Assembly: GCA_019188255.1 (NCBI GenBank)
Contig: JAETXT010000001.1
Location: 8,184,001-8,248,000 of the forward strand
Direction: 5' to 3'
Source: Verticillium longisporum
Taxonomy: Eukaryota; Ascomycota; Sordariomycetes; Glomerellales; Plectosphaerellaceae
Length of the DNA: 64,000 nt
Shown here: in pieces, positions 47,381 to 56,836 of the stretch
How the letters are laid out: every line of letters starts with the position of its first letter
How positions within the stretch are numbered: the stretch's first letter is position 1
Position numbers and translations under genes: made by a program
Notes under the pieces: generated by a model
What the model was told of the DNA's origin: nothing
What the model saw: only the letters and a program-made list of their open reading frames with translations
Databases searched by the model: none

Positions 47381-49229
47381 ATCCACAAGCGAGTGGTTCA
47401 CCCAAGCGAGTGGTTCACTTCGCCCGGGCCCACGACCTACACCTGAATTCTACAGATTCCACCTCCGCCCGCGATGGAGACTCTTTCAAAAGAAGGTCAA
47501 TTATTCCTTGCTATCCAAGCTATGGACAATGACCCGAACCTAAGCGCCCGGAGTGCTGCGAGGATCTACACCGTCCCCTTAACGACGCTCCTCCGACGCC
47601 AGAAGGGCAAACCCTCCCGACGCGAAAGCCCGCCCAATTCTGCCAAATTAACAGTACTAGAAGAGAAAACTATTGTCGAATATATCCTTGACCTAGATGC
47701 GCGATCTTACCCTCCCCGGTTGGGTGAGGTCGGAGATATGGCGAATCGCCTGCTTGCCGACCGTGACGCGCCACGCGTCGGGAAGAACTGGGCCGCAAAC
47801 TTCGTCAAACGGCAACCAGAGCTCCGGACGCGTTTCTTTCGCAAGTACGACTACAAGAGGGCCCAATGCGAAGATCCGGACGCGATAAACGCGTGGTTCC
47901 GCCTCGTGCATAACATGATCGCCAAGTACGGCATCCAAGAGGCTGACATGTACAACTTTGACGAGACCGGCTTCCAGATGGGCGTTATCGCCAACGGAAT
48001 GGTCGTGACCAGTTCGGAAAGACGGTCCAATGTGAAGATGAGGCAGCCAGGCAACCGGGAATGGGTTACGGTGATCCAGGGCGTTGGCGCGTTGGGTTTC
48101 TCCGTCCCGCCGTTCATCGTGGTTTCGGGCAAGTACCACCTCTCGAGCTGGTACCAGGACGACGCGATTTCTCGCGACTGGAGAATCGCAACATCTCCAA
48201 ACGGCTGGACGACGAATGATATTGGTCTGGAATGGATTCGGCATTTTGACAGGCATACAAAGTCCCGTACTTCGGGCGGTTATCGCCTACTGATCCTGGA
48301 TGGCCACGAAAGTCACCACTCGGTCGACTTCGAACTCTACTGCAAGGAGAACAACATCATCACACTCTGTATGCCTCCTCATTCGTCACATCTACTCCAG
48401 CCTCTCGATGTTGGGTGTTTTGGCCCACTAAAGAAAGCATACGGTCGGCAAATCGAGGATAGGATGAGGGCGGGTACAACGCACATCAGCAAAGAGGACT
48501 TCTTCCCGGCGTTTTCGGCTGCATTTCAGCAAGCAATGACAGAAAAAACATCCAGGGAGGCTTTCGAGGAGCGGGGCTTGTCCCCCATAACCCGGAAACA
48601 GTCCTGTCAAAGCTGGATGTGAGGTTGAGGACGACGACGCCTCCGGGGACGTCCCACGGGGAGCGTGATTCTTGGGTCTCTAAGACGCCCACTAACCTGC
48701 TCGAGGCAGGTTCCCAGACTGACTTCATCAAAGGGCGAATCTCACGCCACCAGGGAAGCTCCCCAACGTCAATTTTAGATGCTGTTGACTATCTTGCGAA
48801 GGGGACGCGGGGTGTTATGCACCAGATCGCTCTTTTGAAGTCAGAGGTTATGATCCTTCGAGAGGAAAATGCTACACTAAGCCGACGCCGGAGGGCCAAA
48901 AGCTACGTCTCCGGGAAGGAGGAAGCATGGCTGTAGGCGAGGGACAGGACAAGATTGCTCAGAAGGAAGTAGATATCCAGATAAAAGAGGAAACGCTGCA
49001 GAACCCGGGTCCCGCGTCGTGGTCCCAGCCGAAGAAACGATGCTGTAGCGTATGCGGGAAGACCGGCCACAACGCGAGAACTTGTCAGGTAGCTATCTCA
49101 TCGTCTGCAAAAGACGAGGAGGAGTGATTTTAATTGATTTACGGCGTTTGGGTTGAGGTTTTCCTCGGAATGTTTGTCGGGTCGGGGTGAAGTGAACCAC
49201 TCGCATGGGTGAACCACTCGCTTGTGGAT
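47381..49229 (+). mobile_element. Pogo/Fot1-type DNA transposon (1,849 bp), not RIP-mutated
   Basis: Terminal inverted repeats of about 42 bp with one mismatch start ATCCACAAGCGAGTGGTTCA. Each TIR holds the 13-mer GCGAGTGGTTCAC twice (the inner copy on the left preceded by CCAA, on the right by CCAT). The target duplication TA is at 47379-47380 and 49230-49231. The reconstructed target is a 16-bp palindrome, TATAACG-TA-CGTTATA. Base composition is about 55% GC by eye against a flank that is almost all A/T and free of CpA, so it inserted after the host sequence was RIPed. It carries a single transposase gene. Confidence 0.93.
47474..49127 (+). CDS. Pogo-family DDE transposase with C-terminal zinc knuckle, two apparent frameshifts
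   Basis: Cuts and pastes its element at TA sites in the nucleus. The N-terminus has the pogo/CENP-B helix-turn-helix (QLFLAIQAMDNDPNLSARSA; ...TVPLTTLLRR) and a second HTH with GKNWAANFVKRQPEL. The DDE/D catalytic triad is visible: NFDETGF, LILDGHESH and LLQPLDVGCFGPLKKAYG. The C-terminal CCHC knuckle CSVCGKTGHNARTC (C-x2-C-x4-H-x4-C) precedes an acidic tail. The first frame stops at 48622 because one C is missing from the CCCCC at 48582-48586; one more C restores PHNPETVLSKLDVRL in the next frame (48619-48936). One A is missing from AAAA near 48897-48900, which restores the link to MAVGEGQDKIAQKEV and the stop at 49127. Otherwise the gene looks intact and young. Confidence 0.9.
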
Positions 49230-49345
49230 TACGTTATAAAGCGTAATCGATAAGCTTATATATAATAAATATACTATTTATAGGATCGATCCTAACTTCT
49301 CTAGCTCTAGCTATTCTATATTACGTTAAACGTAATACTAATTAA

Positions 49346-49633
49346 TATTAAGAGGGCTTTATTATTTATATAAACCCTAATCTAGTACTTCCGCTATATT
49401 TACGAGCTCTAAATAAATAGGATATCTAATAAGTCTTATAATAGTTAATTCTTATATAATTCTTATCTACTTCTCTAAGTTATTACTACCTATATAAGTT
49501 AGATATACTAATCTACTCTTAGCGATTATATAAGCCGTAGTTTACGTGCTCCTAAGAGTAATAGATCCTAGATATCCTAGATATCTTAGATATTACTATC
49601 CTAGCTATAGAGTTCCCTAATATTAGTTTAATA
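49346..49633 (+). repeat. Right LTR of the second element (288 bp)
   Basis: Direct repeat of 39287-39574, followed by the target duplication AATAT at 49634-49638. More heavily RIPed near its start than the left copy. Confidence 0.85.
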
Positions 49634-50214
49634 AATATATTATTTAAGTAATTAGATTATATAAAAGTAAACCCTTAAGCTATAGAGGATATATTAATAC
49701 TATTATAGGAGAAGCTATAATTATAATTATAAACTATAGCTATAGGAGGAATCTATATATTAAGAATAGGAAGGGTTATTATATTTAAATTATAGAGAAT
49801 CTATAGGTTCTATATATAATATTATATATCTATAGCTAAGGGCGTACTATAGAAGGGTAAGCGCTTAAATAAGAATTTAAAGGAGTTTAATAATTAGAAA
49901 CCCGCTCTTAGCTAAGGGAGCTAAGAGTATTATAATATAGTAATACTCTATTTATTACTTAAGCCTATTATAGGGAGTAAGGCTAGCTAAGCTATACCTC
50001 TCGAGACTATATTAATATAAAGTATTAAGTCTAAAACTATAAATAGTTAATTCTATAATCTATTATTAGAAATTATTCGGACTATATAATAGAGAGACGT
50101 CTCTATCGAATAGTAAATAGAATCTATAATAGACTAGAGAAGCGGAGGGTTAGAGGTATCTATTAAGGCGTAAGGAAGTATATTACTATTTTATATAAGA
50201 GTTAAGAAGTAATA

Positions 50215-50385
50215 TAGGCTATAGGGTATATAGACCTAAGGCTATAATAGACTATTATAGGTTAACGGCCTAGCTATAGAGTATATAGACCCGAGGCTAT
50301 TATAGATTACTACGGGTTAATAGCCTAGCTATAGGGTATCTAGACCTAAGGCTATAATAGGCTAGTATAGGTTAATAGCCTAGTA
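50215..50385. repeat. 55-bp tandem repeat, about 3 copies, inside the outer element
   Basis: TAGACCTAAGG / TAGACCCGAGG / TAGACCTAAGG start at 50231, 50286 and 50341, exactly 55 bp apart. Each is followed by CTAT(A/T)ATAG... and a TA(A/C)(C/T)GGCCTAG or TAATAGCCTAG segment. All copies carry RIP-type changes. Confidence 0.8.
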
Positions 50386-50787
50386 TATATACTTAGGGGT
50401 ATAAACCTATAGAGGGAGATCCTAGAAATATATTATAATAATACTATAATAGGATACCTAGGTATAGGGAGAATACTAAAATAGCTATAGAATATAATAA
50501 AAATAAATTTACTTTAGGCTTAGAGGCTATTAGCTTAATATATAATAATAAAATAAAGTAAATACTTAAAAGTATAGACCTTAAATAATTTAACGATAAT
50601 ATTATTATAGATTAAGTTAATAATATAATATAAAATAAAGGAATTATAATAGAGATTTATAGCTAAGATAGTAAAGGAGGTAGCGATAGACTTTTAAGTA
50701 TATATAATACGCTCCGCCTAGTCTATAGAATAGCTATTTATAGGGGTAGGAGCTAGAGCTATAGAACTAGCTATAGCTATAGAAGCT

Positions 50788-50850
50788 ACTACCTCCTCTT
50801 CCTCTTCCTCTCCCTCTTCTTCTTCCTCTTCCTCTTTATCCTTATCGTCT
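50788..50850 (-). repeat. CTT/CCT-rich low-complexity tract
   Basis: Repeated CCTCTTCCTCTTC on the plus strand would encode a run of Glu on the minus strand (GAAGAGGAAGAGG). It survives because the sequence lacks CpA/TpG targets for RIP. It may be an acidic stretch of a former element protein. Confidence 0.6.
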
Positions 50851-51814
50851 TTAGTAATAATAATATTAGCGGTAATAGTAGTATAGGCGAGGCGATAAGC
50901 GTAGTATAGGCCTAAGGCTATAGTCTTAGCTATAGCCTTAAACGTAGCGAGTAGCTAAGCGAATAGAGGCTTATAGCCTCTATAATAGCTAGGTTACGCT
51001 ATACTACTCCGAGCTATATAATAATAGCGCGGGTATTAATATAGTTAGGGACCTAAGATAATATTAATATAATAGTATAGAATTAATTAGCTATAAAGGA
51101 CTAACCTCTTAATACTTATATTTATTATAAGCGTACTTAGAGTACGAGGTAGCTATAATAGCCCCCTCTTAGTTAAAGTAATTAATAGATTAGCGCTACG
51201 TAATATAGGATACGTAGAGCGTATAGGGCACCTCGCGCTCTATATTATCCTATAGCTAAGTAGCTAGATAGCGCTATAACTACTCGGTCTCCTTCTCCTC
51301 GGCCTAATCTAGGACTTAGCCCTCTAAGGTATAGGCCCGGATTCTCTCTTACTCCTCTAGAATAAAATAATCTATTTATTTATAAAAAGTTAATATAAGA
51401 TATTATATAATATAAGCTATAGAATACTTATAATATTAATAATATTATAGTTATTATAAGAGCTATTAATAGCGGAATAGTATATTTATAATTATAGGAT
51501 TTACTAACTCTTTAATTTTAATATTAATACGATAAAGGAAACGCTATAAATTAATAATTAAAGTAATAAGGAGGTATAGATTAAAGGGAACTTATAAACG
51601 ATATAATAGTAGAGGGCTAAAGAAAGGAAATTAGAAATAGGCTATAATAAGAGCTAAAAATTAATAAATATAGCCTCCTTCTAATTTTACGTAAATCGGC
51701 TAAGTAATAATAAGAAGGGTACTATTATAGGACCTATAGATATAGTATAGAGTAATACGCTAGAAGACTCCGGAGTAAGGCTATTCCTACTAACTCCTAG
51801 GGACTAGGAGTCCT

Positions 51815-51825
51815 AAGGGGGGGGG
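51815..51825 (+). other. Polypurine tract of the outer element
   Basis: AAGGGGGGGGG lies three bases before the right LTR (51829), the expected place for the plus-strand priming site of an LTR retrotransposon. It also sets the element's orientation as plus. Confidence 0.6.
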
Positions 51826-51828
51826 TTA

Positions 51829-52042
51829 TATTAGGACTCTATAGAGCTACCTAGGGGCTACTAAGCTAAGGGGCTAGCTAGGGGCTAAGGGTCACGAGAG
51901 AATATATATATAGGCTACGGAGGGCCCCCTAAAGCTGCGGAGGGCTAGAATTCAGATGTATTCCTATCCTATACCTATATTCTAAACTACCTGCGGACCC
52001 TGCGGAAGACCCCTTTACTCTATTCTAAACAACGCTCTAACA
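51829..52042 (+). repeat. Right LTR of the outer element (214 bp)
   Basis: Its first ~70 bp are RIPed (TATTAGGACTCTATAG). From about 51915 it is unmutated (GCTGCGGAGGG, CCCTGCGGAAG), ending CTCTAACA, with CTTAA following at 52043-52047. The pattern mirrors the left LTR. Confidence 0.9.
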
Positions 52043-52047
52043 CTTAA

Positions 52048-54047
52048 GGAGGTTAAGTAGAATAATCACTTTGAACCACTAGTTAAAAAAAGTCTGCAAT
52101 GGCTAGACGCCACCTCGCGTCGGCGACAGTTCGCTGTGCCGTATACGCGGGATACGAGGTGGAGGTTACTGTGAGGGCTTTCGTACATAGCTGCTTGAGT
52201 CACGGAGATAGGACGAGGAACAAGCAAATCTCAGACTCGCTTGGACAAACTCCGTGGGGCAGCGATGTTGAGTGCGTCAATCAGCGCGGGGATGGATGGA
52301 CAGTGTGGTTTGATCACGTACCTAACGGCCAGCGCTCAGCGAGCTGACGACTACGCGAAGCCAGTTCAGGCGTTAGATCGTACGTTGTAAGAGCCGAAGA
52401 GTAAGGGGCCTCGGAAGGTGAGCTTGGGGTGCCCACATTATAGGGAGCACGTCCATGAGGGCGACAGAGGCCCTCCAAGGTATAGATGACTACCTAGTAT
52501 AAAGAGGTGCTTCAACCCCATACCCAACTATCAATAGCGATTACCACTTATGGAAGGCGTCCTTGATCTATACGTCCTACTGATTTGGCAGAGACTCAAG
52601 CTGATTAGACTTGAGTATGTGACGGGTCGCCTTGTACGCCTGCCTCGTTCTAAGTCGGTATCCCCGTGTTTTACAGACATTAAGTCCACAACATGACACC
52701 AATGGTATCTCGACCCCAACATCATAGATAAACCAAATCGAGAGGATCGCCAATCAAGTTGTTCTCAGTTTGGAAAGTGGTCGAACCAGTGGTAAATGAA
52801 AGTCGTCCCTACCTTCCCCACATCTGCATGCATGCGTCCACGTCACAGCCGATGTCGCGTCGGTCCGACATGTCGAGATCGGCATCACAAGTCTAATAAG
52901 AAGCTTTAACACCCCGTGGGACGCTCCGTATTATGGGCTGCACTGCGCTGTCAAAGCCCCGCAGCGTATGGTATACGTAGGATCTGGCAAGGCAAGCTGA
53001 GACTCATTTTGATCCTCACAGTGCAGCGCTTCGATCCCGTCCATACGATAAGCGGTCGAGCTTTACGTCGGCTACCGTGGCGCCTGCTGAAGATGAATTA
53101 TCTCCCTAAACTCGCTCGTCACGATTCTGTGCCTCATCCGTATTAGATCTGGACGATTCTTCATCTGGGATTGATTTATGAAGGGTTTGAGACTGCTGTG
53201 CGTCATGTCGTCATGTCGCTGAAATACCCCTCGATCCTTGTTGATGGCTTCTCAAGCTGGGCTTGGCCCGGTGAAGGGTCTCAAGACTCCGCAAGCTTCC
53301 GCTTGAACAACCAACCTTCTGCGAAGACGACGGCATCGCTATTACTCTCGGTGGCTTCGATATGCAACGGCGCGCCCACTCAGAGTCGTGCCGCTGCCGG
53401 AATAGACCGAGCGAGATGCAATCAACCAGTGGCTGTCGATCCCCAGATCGCCGGTGAAATGGCGTCGGCCAGCGCTTGGCCCGTTTGAGATTGGGGTGTG
53501 CAGGTTCGCCATGATGATTCGGTCGCTCAGCATTCAACACTCGCGGAAACTTTCGGTCCAGTACCAATTTGCGCGACCTTAGGTCGTCAATAGGAATTAT
53601 GATTGGATGAGAGACCCGGCCTTGGTATCGCTGCGGTTCTAGGTGCGGCTTGATCTCGCTGGAATCTAGGCTCAGGCCTAGTCGTGACGCCAATCGGCCG
53701 TCCTTGGGGAAGCTGGGGGTGGGTGGCCCGGGGGAAGCCAGCTACGCATCTTGTCTCTAAGGCGATCCGGGGAAAGGTCCAGCTGGTCTGGATGTTGCAT
53801 CTCTTTACATCTCTGGTGTGAGGCACATCAACATGTGCTTGCTTGCATCAACTTTCCTCTGGCATGAGCTGAGCTCTCCAGTCCTCGCCTTGTATAAAGA
53901 CCTCAGACCTCCGGCTTGTTGATGCCCTTGTTTCCAGTTTCACCATCAAGTTCACCTCACATCTTGAGGATACTCTCCTCATCTTCGACCGAAGCAACTC
54001 TTTACCTTCAATCCATCACACACAACCTCATCTAGTAGTTGACCAAC
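52048..54047. other. Gene-free region upstream of the sugar transporter
   Basis: No supported gene. ORFs of 60-160 codons at 52099-53826 have no recognisable domain and overlap. Composition returns to normal at 52043, so RIP did not spread beyond the element. The last ~150 bp are C/A-rich leader. Confidence 0.4.
53893..53898 (+). promoter_or_regulatory. TATA box of the sugar transporter
   Basis: TATAAA, about 150 bp upstream of the ATG at 54048, followed by a CT- and CA-rich leader (CATCAAGTTCACC, CATCACACACAACC). Confidence 0.5.
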
Positions 54048-55745
54048 ATGGCGACTCAGACCACTTTAGACGTGGCACACGACGATCGCAAACGATCAAT
54101 CCACGTCGACGCCGAGGCCTTGCGTCGTATGTCCATCAACAATCCCAATCTTGAGACCCTCAGCCATGAAGCTCAAAACGCAACCAACGCCGAACACGAG
54201 CTGGGACTCCGTCAGTCCTTGAAGCTGTATCCGAAGGCTATTGCCTGGTCCATATTCCTATCGACATGTGTGGTCATGGAAGGCTTTGACATCACGCTCA
54301 TCACGGGCCTTTTCGCGTACCCTGCCTTCCAGCGAAAGTTTGGTGTTGAACAGCCAAACGGCTCGTTTGAACTGACGGCGGCCTGGCAGTCCGGCTTGAC
54401 AAACGGCATGCTTGTGGGTCAGATTCTTGGTCTCTTCATCAACGGTATCGTTGCTGAGCGCCTCGGATACCGCTACACACTCGTCGGCTCCCTCGGCTTG
54501 GTAGCCGCCTTCATTTTCATCATCTTCTTCGCCGAGACTCTTGTTCAGCTCCTAATTGGCGAGATCCTCATTGGCGTCCCTTGGGGTGCATTCCAGACCC
54601 TGACCGTCACCTACGCCTCGGAGGTCTGCCCTATCCATCTGCGCGCTTATCTGACGACATATGTCAACCTCTGCTGGGTGATCGGTCAGTTCATTGCCAG
54701 TGGTGTCCTACGCGCCATGGTTGAACGCGACGACAAGTGGGGTTACAAGATCCCTTTCGCCTTGCAGTGGATTTGGCCTGTCCCTTTGGCTATTGGCATC
54801 TGGTACGCCCCCGAATCGCCGTGGTGGCTCGTCCGTAAGGGTCGTCTCGAGGATGCAAAGCGTTCTGTTCTTCGACTTACGAGCCGTAACGCTAATCCCG
54901 ATTTCAACGCCGATGAGAGCGTGTCCATGATGGTTCACACCAATGAGCTCGAGAAGGCAGTCTCCGAGGGCACGTCCTATCTCGACTGCTTCAAGGGCAT
55001 CGACCTGAGGAGAACCGAGATTGTATGCGCCTCATGGGGTGTACAAACGCTTTGCGGCAGTACATTCATGGGATACTCGACATACTTCTACCAACAGGCC
55101 GGTCTTGCTGTTGAGGCTTCGTTCAGTATGTCCCTTGGTCAGTACGCCCTCGGCGCCGTTGGCACCCTTTCGTCATGGTTTCTCATGAGGTGGTTTGGAC
55201 GTCGCACACTATACCTCAGTGGGCAACTGATCATGCTCATTCTACTCATGACCATCGGTTTCGCCTCTCTCGCCTCGCGAGACAACGCATCGGCCCAATG
55301 GGCCATCGGCAGCCTGCTCCTGGTCTATACCCTGACGTATAACTGCACCGTTGGCCCCATCTGCTATTCTCTTGTTTCAGAGCTGTCCTCTACACGACTC
55401 AAGACAAAGACGGTTGTGCTCGCGAGGAATGCCTACAACATCCTGGGCATCACGACCAATGTGCTCACCCCCCGCATGTTGAACCCATCGGCGTGGAACT
55501 GGGGTGCCAAGGCTGGCTTCTTCTGGGCCGGCACCTGTGCGCTTTGCTTCATTTGGACATACTTCCGACTGCCAGAGCCCAAGGGCCGAACCTATGGCGA
55601 GTTGGATATTCTCTTTGAGCAGAGGATTTCGGCTCGCAAATTCAAGAGCACAAAGGTTGAAGAACTCGAGACGAGGAATATGCACGTGTCAGAGAAGGAA
55701 GCCGACCTTGAGGCGGTTGAGGTGGAAAGGGTGGCTTCTGTTTGA
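54048..55745 (+). CDS. MFS sugar transporter, maltose-permease / alpha-glucoside type
   Basis: An intronless 565-aa proton-coupled sugar porter for the plasma membrane. The start ATG GCG ACT (MATQTTLDV) is the first ATG after the leader; the in-frame triplet at 54039 is not an ATG. About 50 hydrophilic residues precede TM1 (WSIFLSTCVVMEGFDITLITG). Family hallmarks are VGQILGLFINGIVAERLGYRYTL (between TM2 and TM3), PWGAFQTLTVTYASEVCP, the loop motif YAPESPWWLVRKGR (PESPRWL type) and MRWFGRRTLYLSG. The end PEPKGRTYGELDILFEQRISARKF is typical of the fungal MAL/alpha-glucoside subfamily. Twelve TM segments fit. The tail is acidic. Disaccharide or glucoside uptake is likely; the exact sugar is unknown. 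Confidence 0.92.
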   Translation: MATQTTLDVAHDDRKRSIHVDAEALRRMSINNPNLETLSHEAQNATNAEHELGLRQSLKLYPKAIAWSIFLSTCVVMEGFDITLITGLFAYPAFQRKFGVEQPNGSFELTAAWQSGLTNGMLVGQILGLFINGIVAERLGYRYTLVGSLGLVAAFIFIIFFAETLVQLLIGEILIGVPWGAFQTLTVTYASEVCPIHLRAYLTTYVNLCWVIGQFIASGVLRAMVERDDKWGYKIPFALQWIWPVPLAIGIWYAPESPWWLVRKGRLEDAKRSVLRLTSRNANPDFNADESVSMMVHTNELEKAVSEGTSYLDCFKGIDLRRTEIVCASWGVQTLCGSTFMGYSTYFYQQAGLAVEASFSMSLGQYALGAVGTLSSWFLMRWFGRRTLYLSGQLIMLILLMTIGFASLASRDNASAQWAIGSLLLVYTLTYNCTVGPICYSLVSELSSTRLKTKTVVLARNAYNILGITTNVLTPRMLNPSAWNWGAKAGFFWAGTCALCFIWTYFRLPEPKGRTYGELDILFEQRISARKFKSTKVEELETRNMHVSEKEADLEAVEVERVASV

Positions 55746-56836
55746 GGAGCTGATCGGCAGAGGATAGTCTGACATGGAGTTGTCCGGCAGGAGACCACAA
55801 GACCGCTTGATAGAGTTAAAACCATAAAAGCGAATACAGGACATGCATGATGCGTCGTAGATACAGAGCCCAAATGGCGACATGAGTGCCCAGCTCGGTG
55901 CTTGTCTCAAGAACATAATGTTCCCTGTGAGTTAGGCCTGAGGTGTGGCCCCCTCTCCCATAACCCTTGGCTCAAGCGTGACCAAACAGCAGGCACGCGC
56001 ATCACCCTCGAGATACTTTACGCATGCTGCAGGATTTCCTCAATACTTCAAAGATCGTCGCTGACAAGAAATTTGCACTTTCTCGTCGGCATCACATGCG
56101 TTCGACTTGAATCCTCCAGCGAAGCCATCTCGAGAGAGGGGGGCTACGCCTTTCTCCGCATTTCTTCAACGGCCAGATGTTACCCTCCATCTTCTTTTCG
56201 ACTGCCGAGTCCGGGGAACCCAGTCACTTTGCCCCTTGACCTCACAAAACTGGTCACAACAACAACTTTCCCCTCACTTTGCCGCAAAATCACATTGGCG
56301 AATACGACTTAGCACGGACTCACTTCTGTAAAAGGCCAAACCTGCACAGCAGCACTACATCACGTCTGAGCCATTCACCTGTGCGGTGGGATCTCGAGTC
56401 CGGGAACTCGGCCGTGGTGGCGGCGGAGATGTTACTCTGTGGCCAGCACAATAGGTTAGACACACGGCGTTCTCCCGCTTCGGGCTGGGCTCGTCCACGG
56501 CGGCGACGATCAAAGCGCGCCTGCATGCTGACTCTCACTTGCGGCCGAGTAGGATCAATACTATGCGAGGTGCCATACACAGGGATGATGGAATCATGAC
56601 ATCTCTTTTTGCCTCTGTTGCCATCCGAGGCAGCACGTGGAATCGAGTTCGACCAGAGATGCCAAAGATGTGGTTGGAGAGTAGAGATTCTTTGAGGTAC
56701 CATAGGTTCTGACCTGAGTATAAATAAAGGCAAGCCATGGTACCAGCAGCACAACAAACCATCAGCAGCATCATCTTCACACTCAGTTGACAAACTCACA
56801 AAAGAAACTCTCCCAAAGACACTTCTCACCGCCAAT
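55746..56836. other. Intergenic region with HsbA promoter
   Basis: Downstream of the sugar transporter and upstream of the HsbA-like gene. ORFs here are shadows without domains. See the TATA box entry for its promoter part. Confidence 0.45.
56719..56726 (+). promoter_or_regulatory. TATA box of the HsbA-like gene
   Basis: TATAAATA, 118 bp upstream of the ATG at 56837, followed by an A/C-rich leader with CACAAAAGAAACTC before the start. A strong canonical promoter fits an abundant secreted protein. Confidence 0.6.

Larger units (their letters stand above)
39287..49633 (+). mobile_element. Second LTR retrotransposon nested in the first (10,347 bp with its own insertions)
   Basis: It is bounded by two 288-bp direct repeats, 39287-39574 and 49346-49633. 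Both start TATTAAGAGGG (RIPed TGTTAAGAGGG) and end TTTAATA (RIPed TTTAACA). The 5-bp target duplication AATAT flanks it at 39282-39286 and 49634-49638. The interior is RIP-saturated. It contains inverted ~565-bp arms (about 40884-41441 and 45307-45880) around copia-like pol remains, an inverted extra copy of its own LTR (45881-46157), and the pogo insertion. Without the 1,849-bp pogo element it is about 8.5 kb. Confidence 0.85.
37626..52042 (+). mobile_element. Outer LTR retrotransposon, RIP-degraded and host of nested insertions (14,417 bp)
   Basis: It is bounded by two 214-bp direct repeats (37626-37839 and 51829-52042) that begin TGTCAGGAC (RIPed to TATTAGGAC on the right) and end CTCTAACA (RIPed to CTCTAATA on the left), a classic TG...CA LTR. 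A 5-bp target duplication CTTAA flanks it (37621-37625 and 52043-52047). A G-rich polypurine tract sits just before the right LTR (51815-51825). Orientation is from the tract and from a relic CCHC zinc knuckle on the plus strand at 39047-39088. Its own sequence is 37626-39286 and 49634-52042; the rest is the second LTR element nested at 39287. No ORF of 60 codons survives outside the pogo insertion. CpA and TpG are nearly absent, the mark of repeat-induced point mutation. Confidence 0.9.

Noticed and set aside
8751..48900. Programmed ribosomal frameshifting to explain the broken frames
   Set aside because: The sites share no slippery heptamer and lie in unrelated genes; each needs just one added base in a homopolymer.
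37626..52042. A Starship-type giant element or a biosynthetic gene cluster
   Set aside because: No tyrosine-recombinase captain gene and no synthase, prenyltransferase or other backbone enzyme is seen; the block is explained by LTR and pogo elements.
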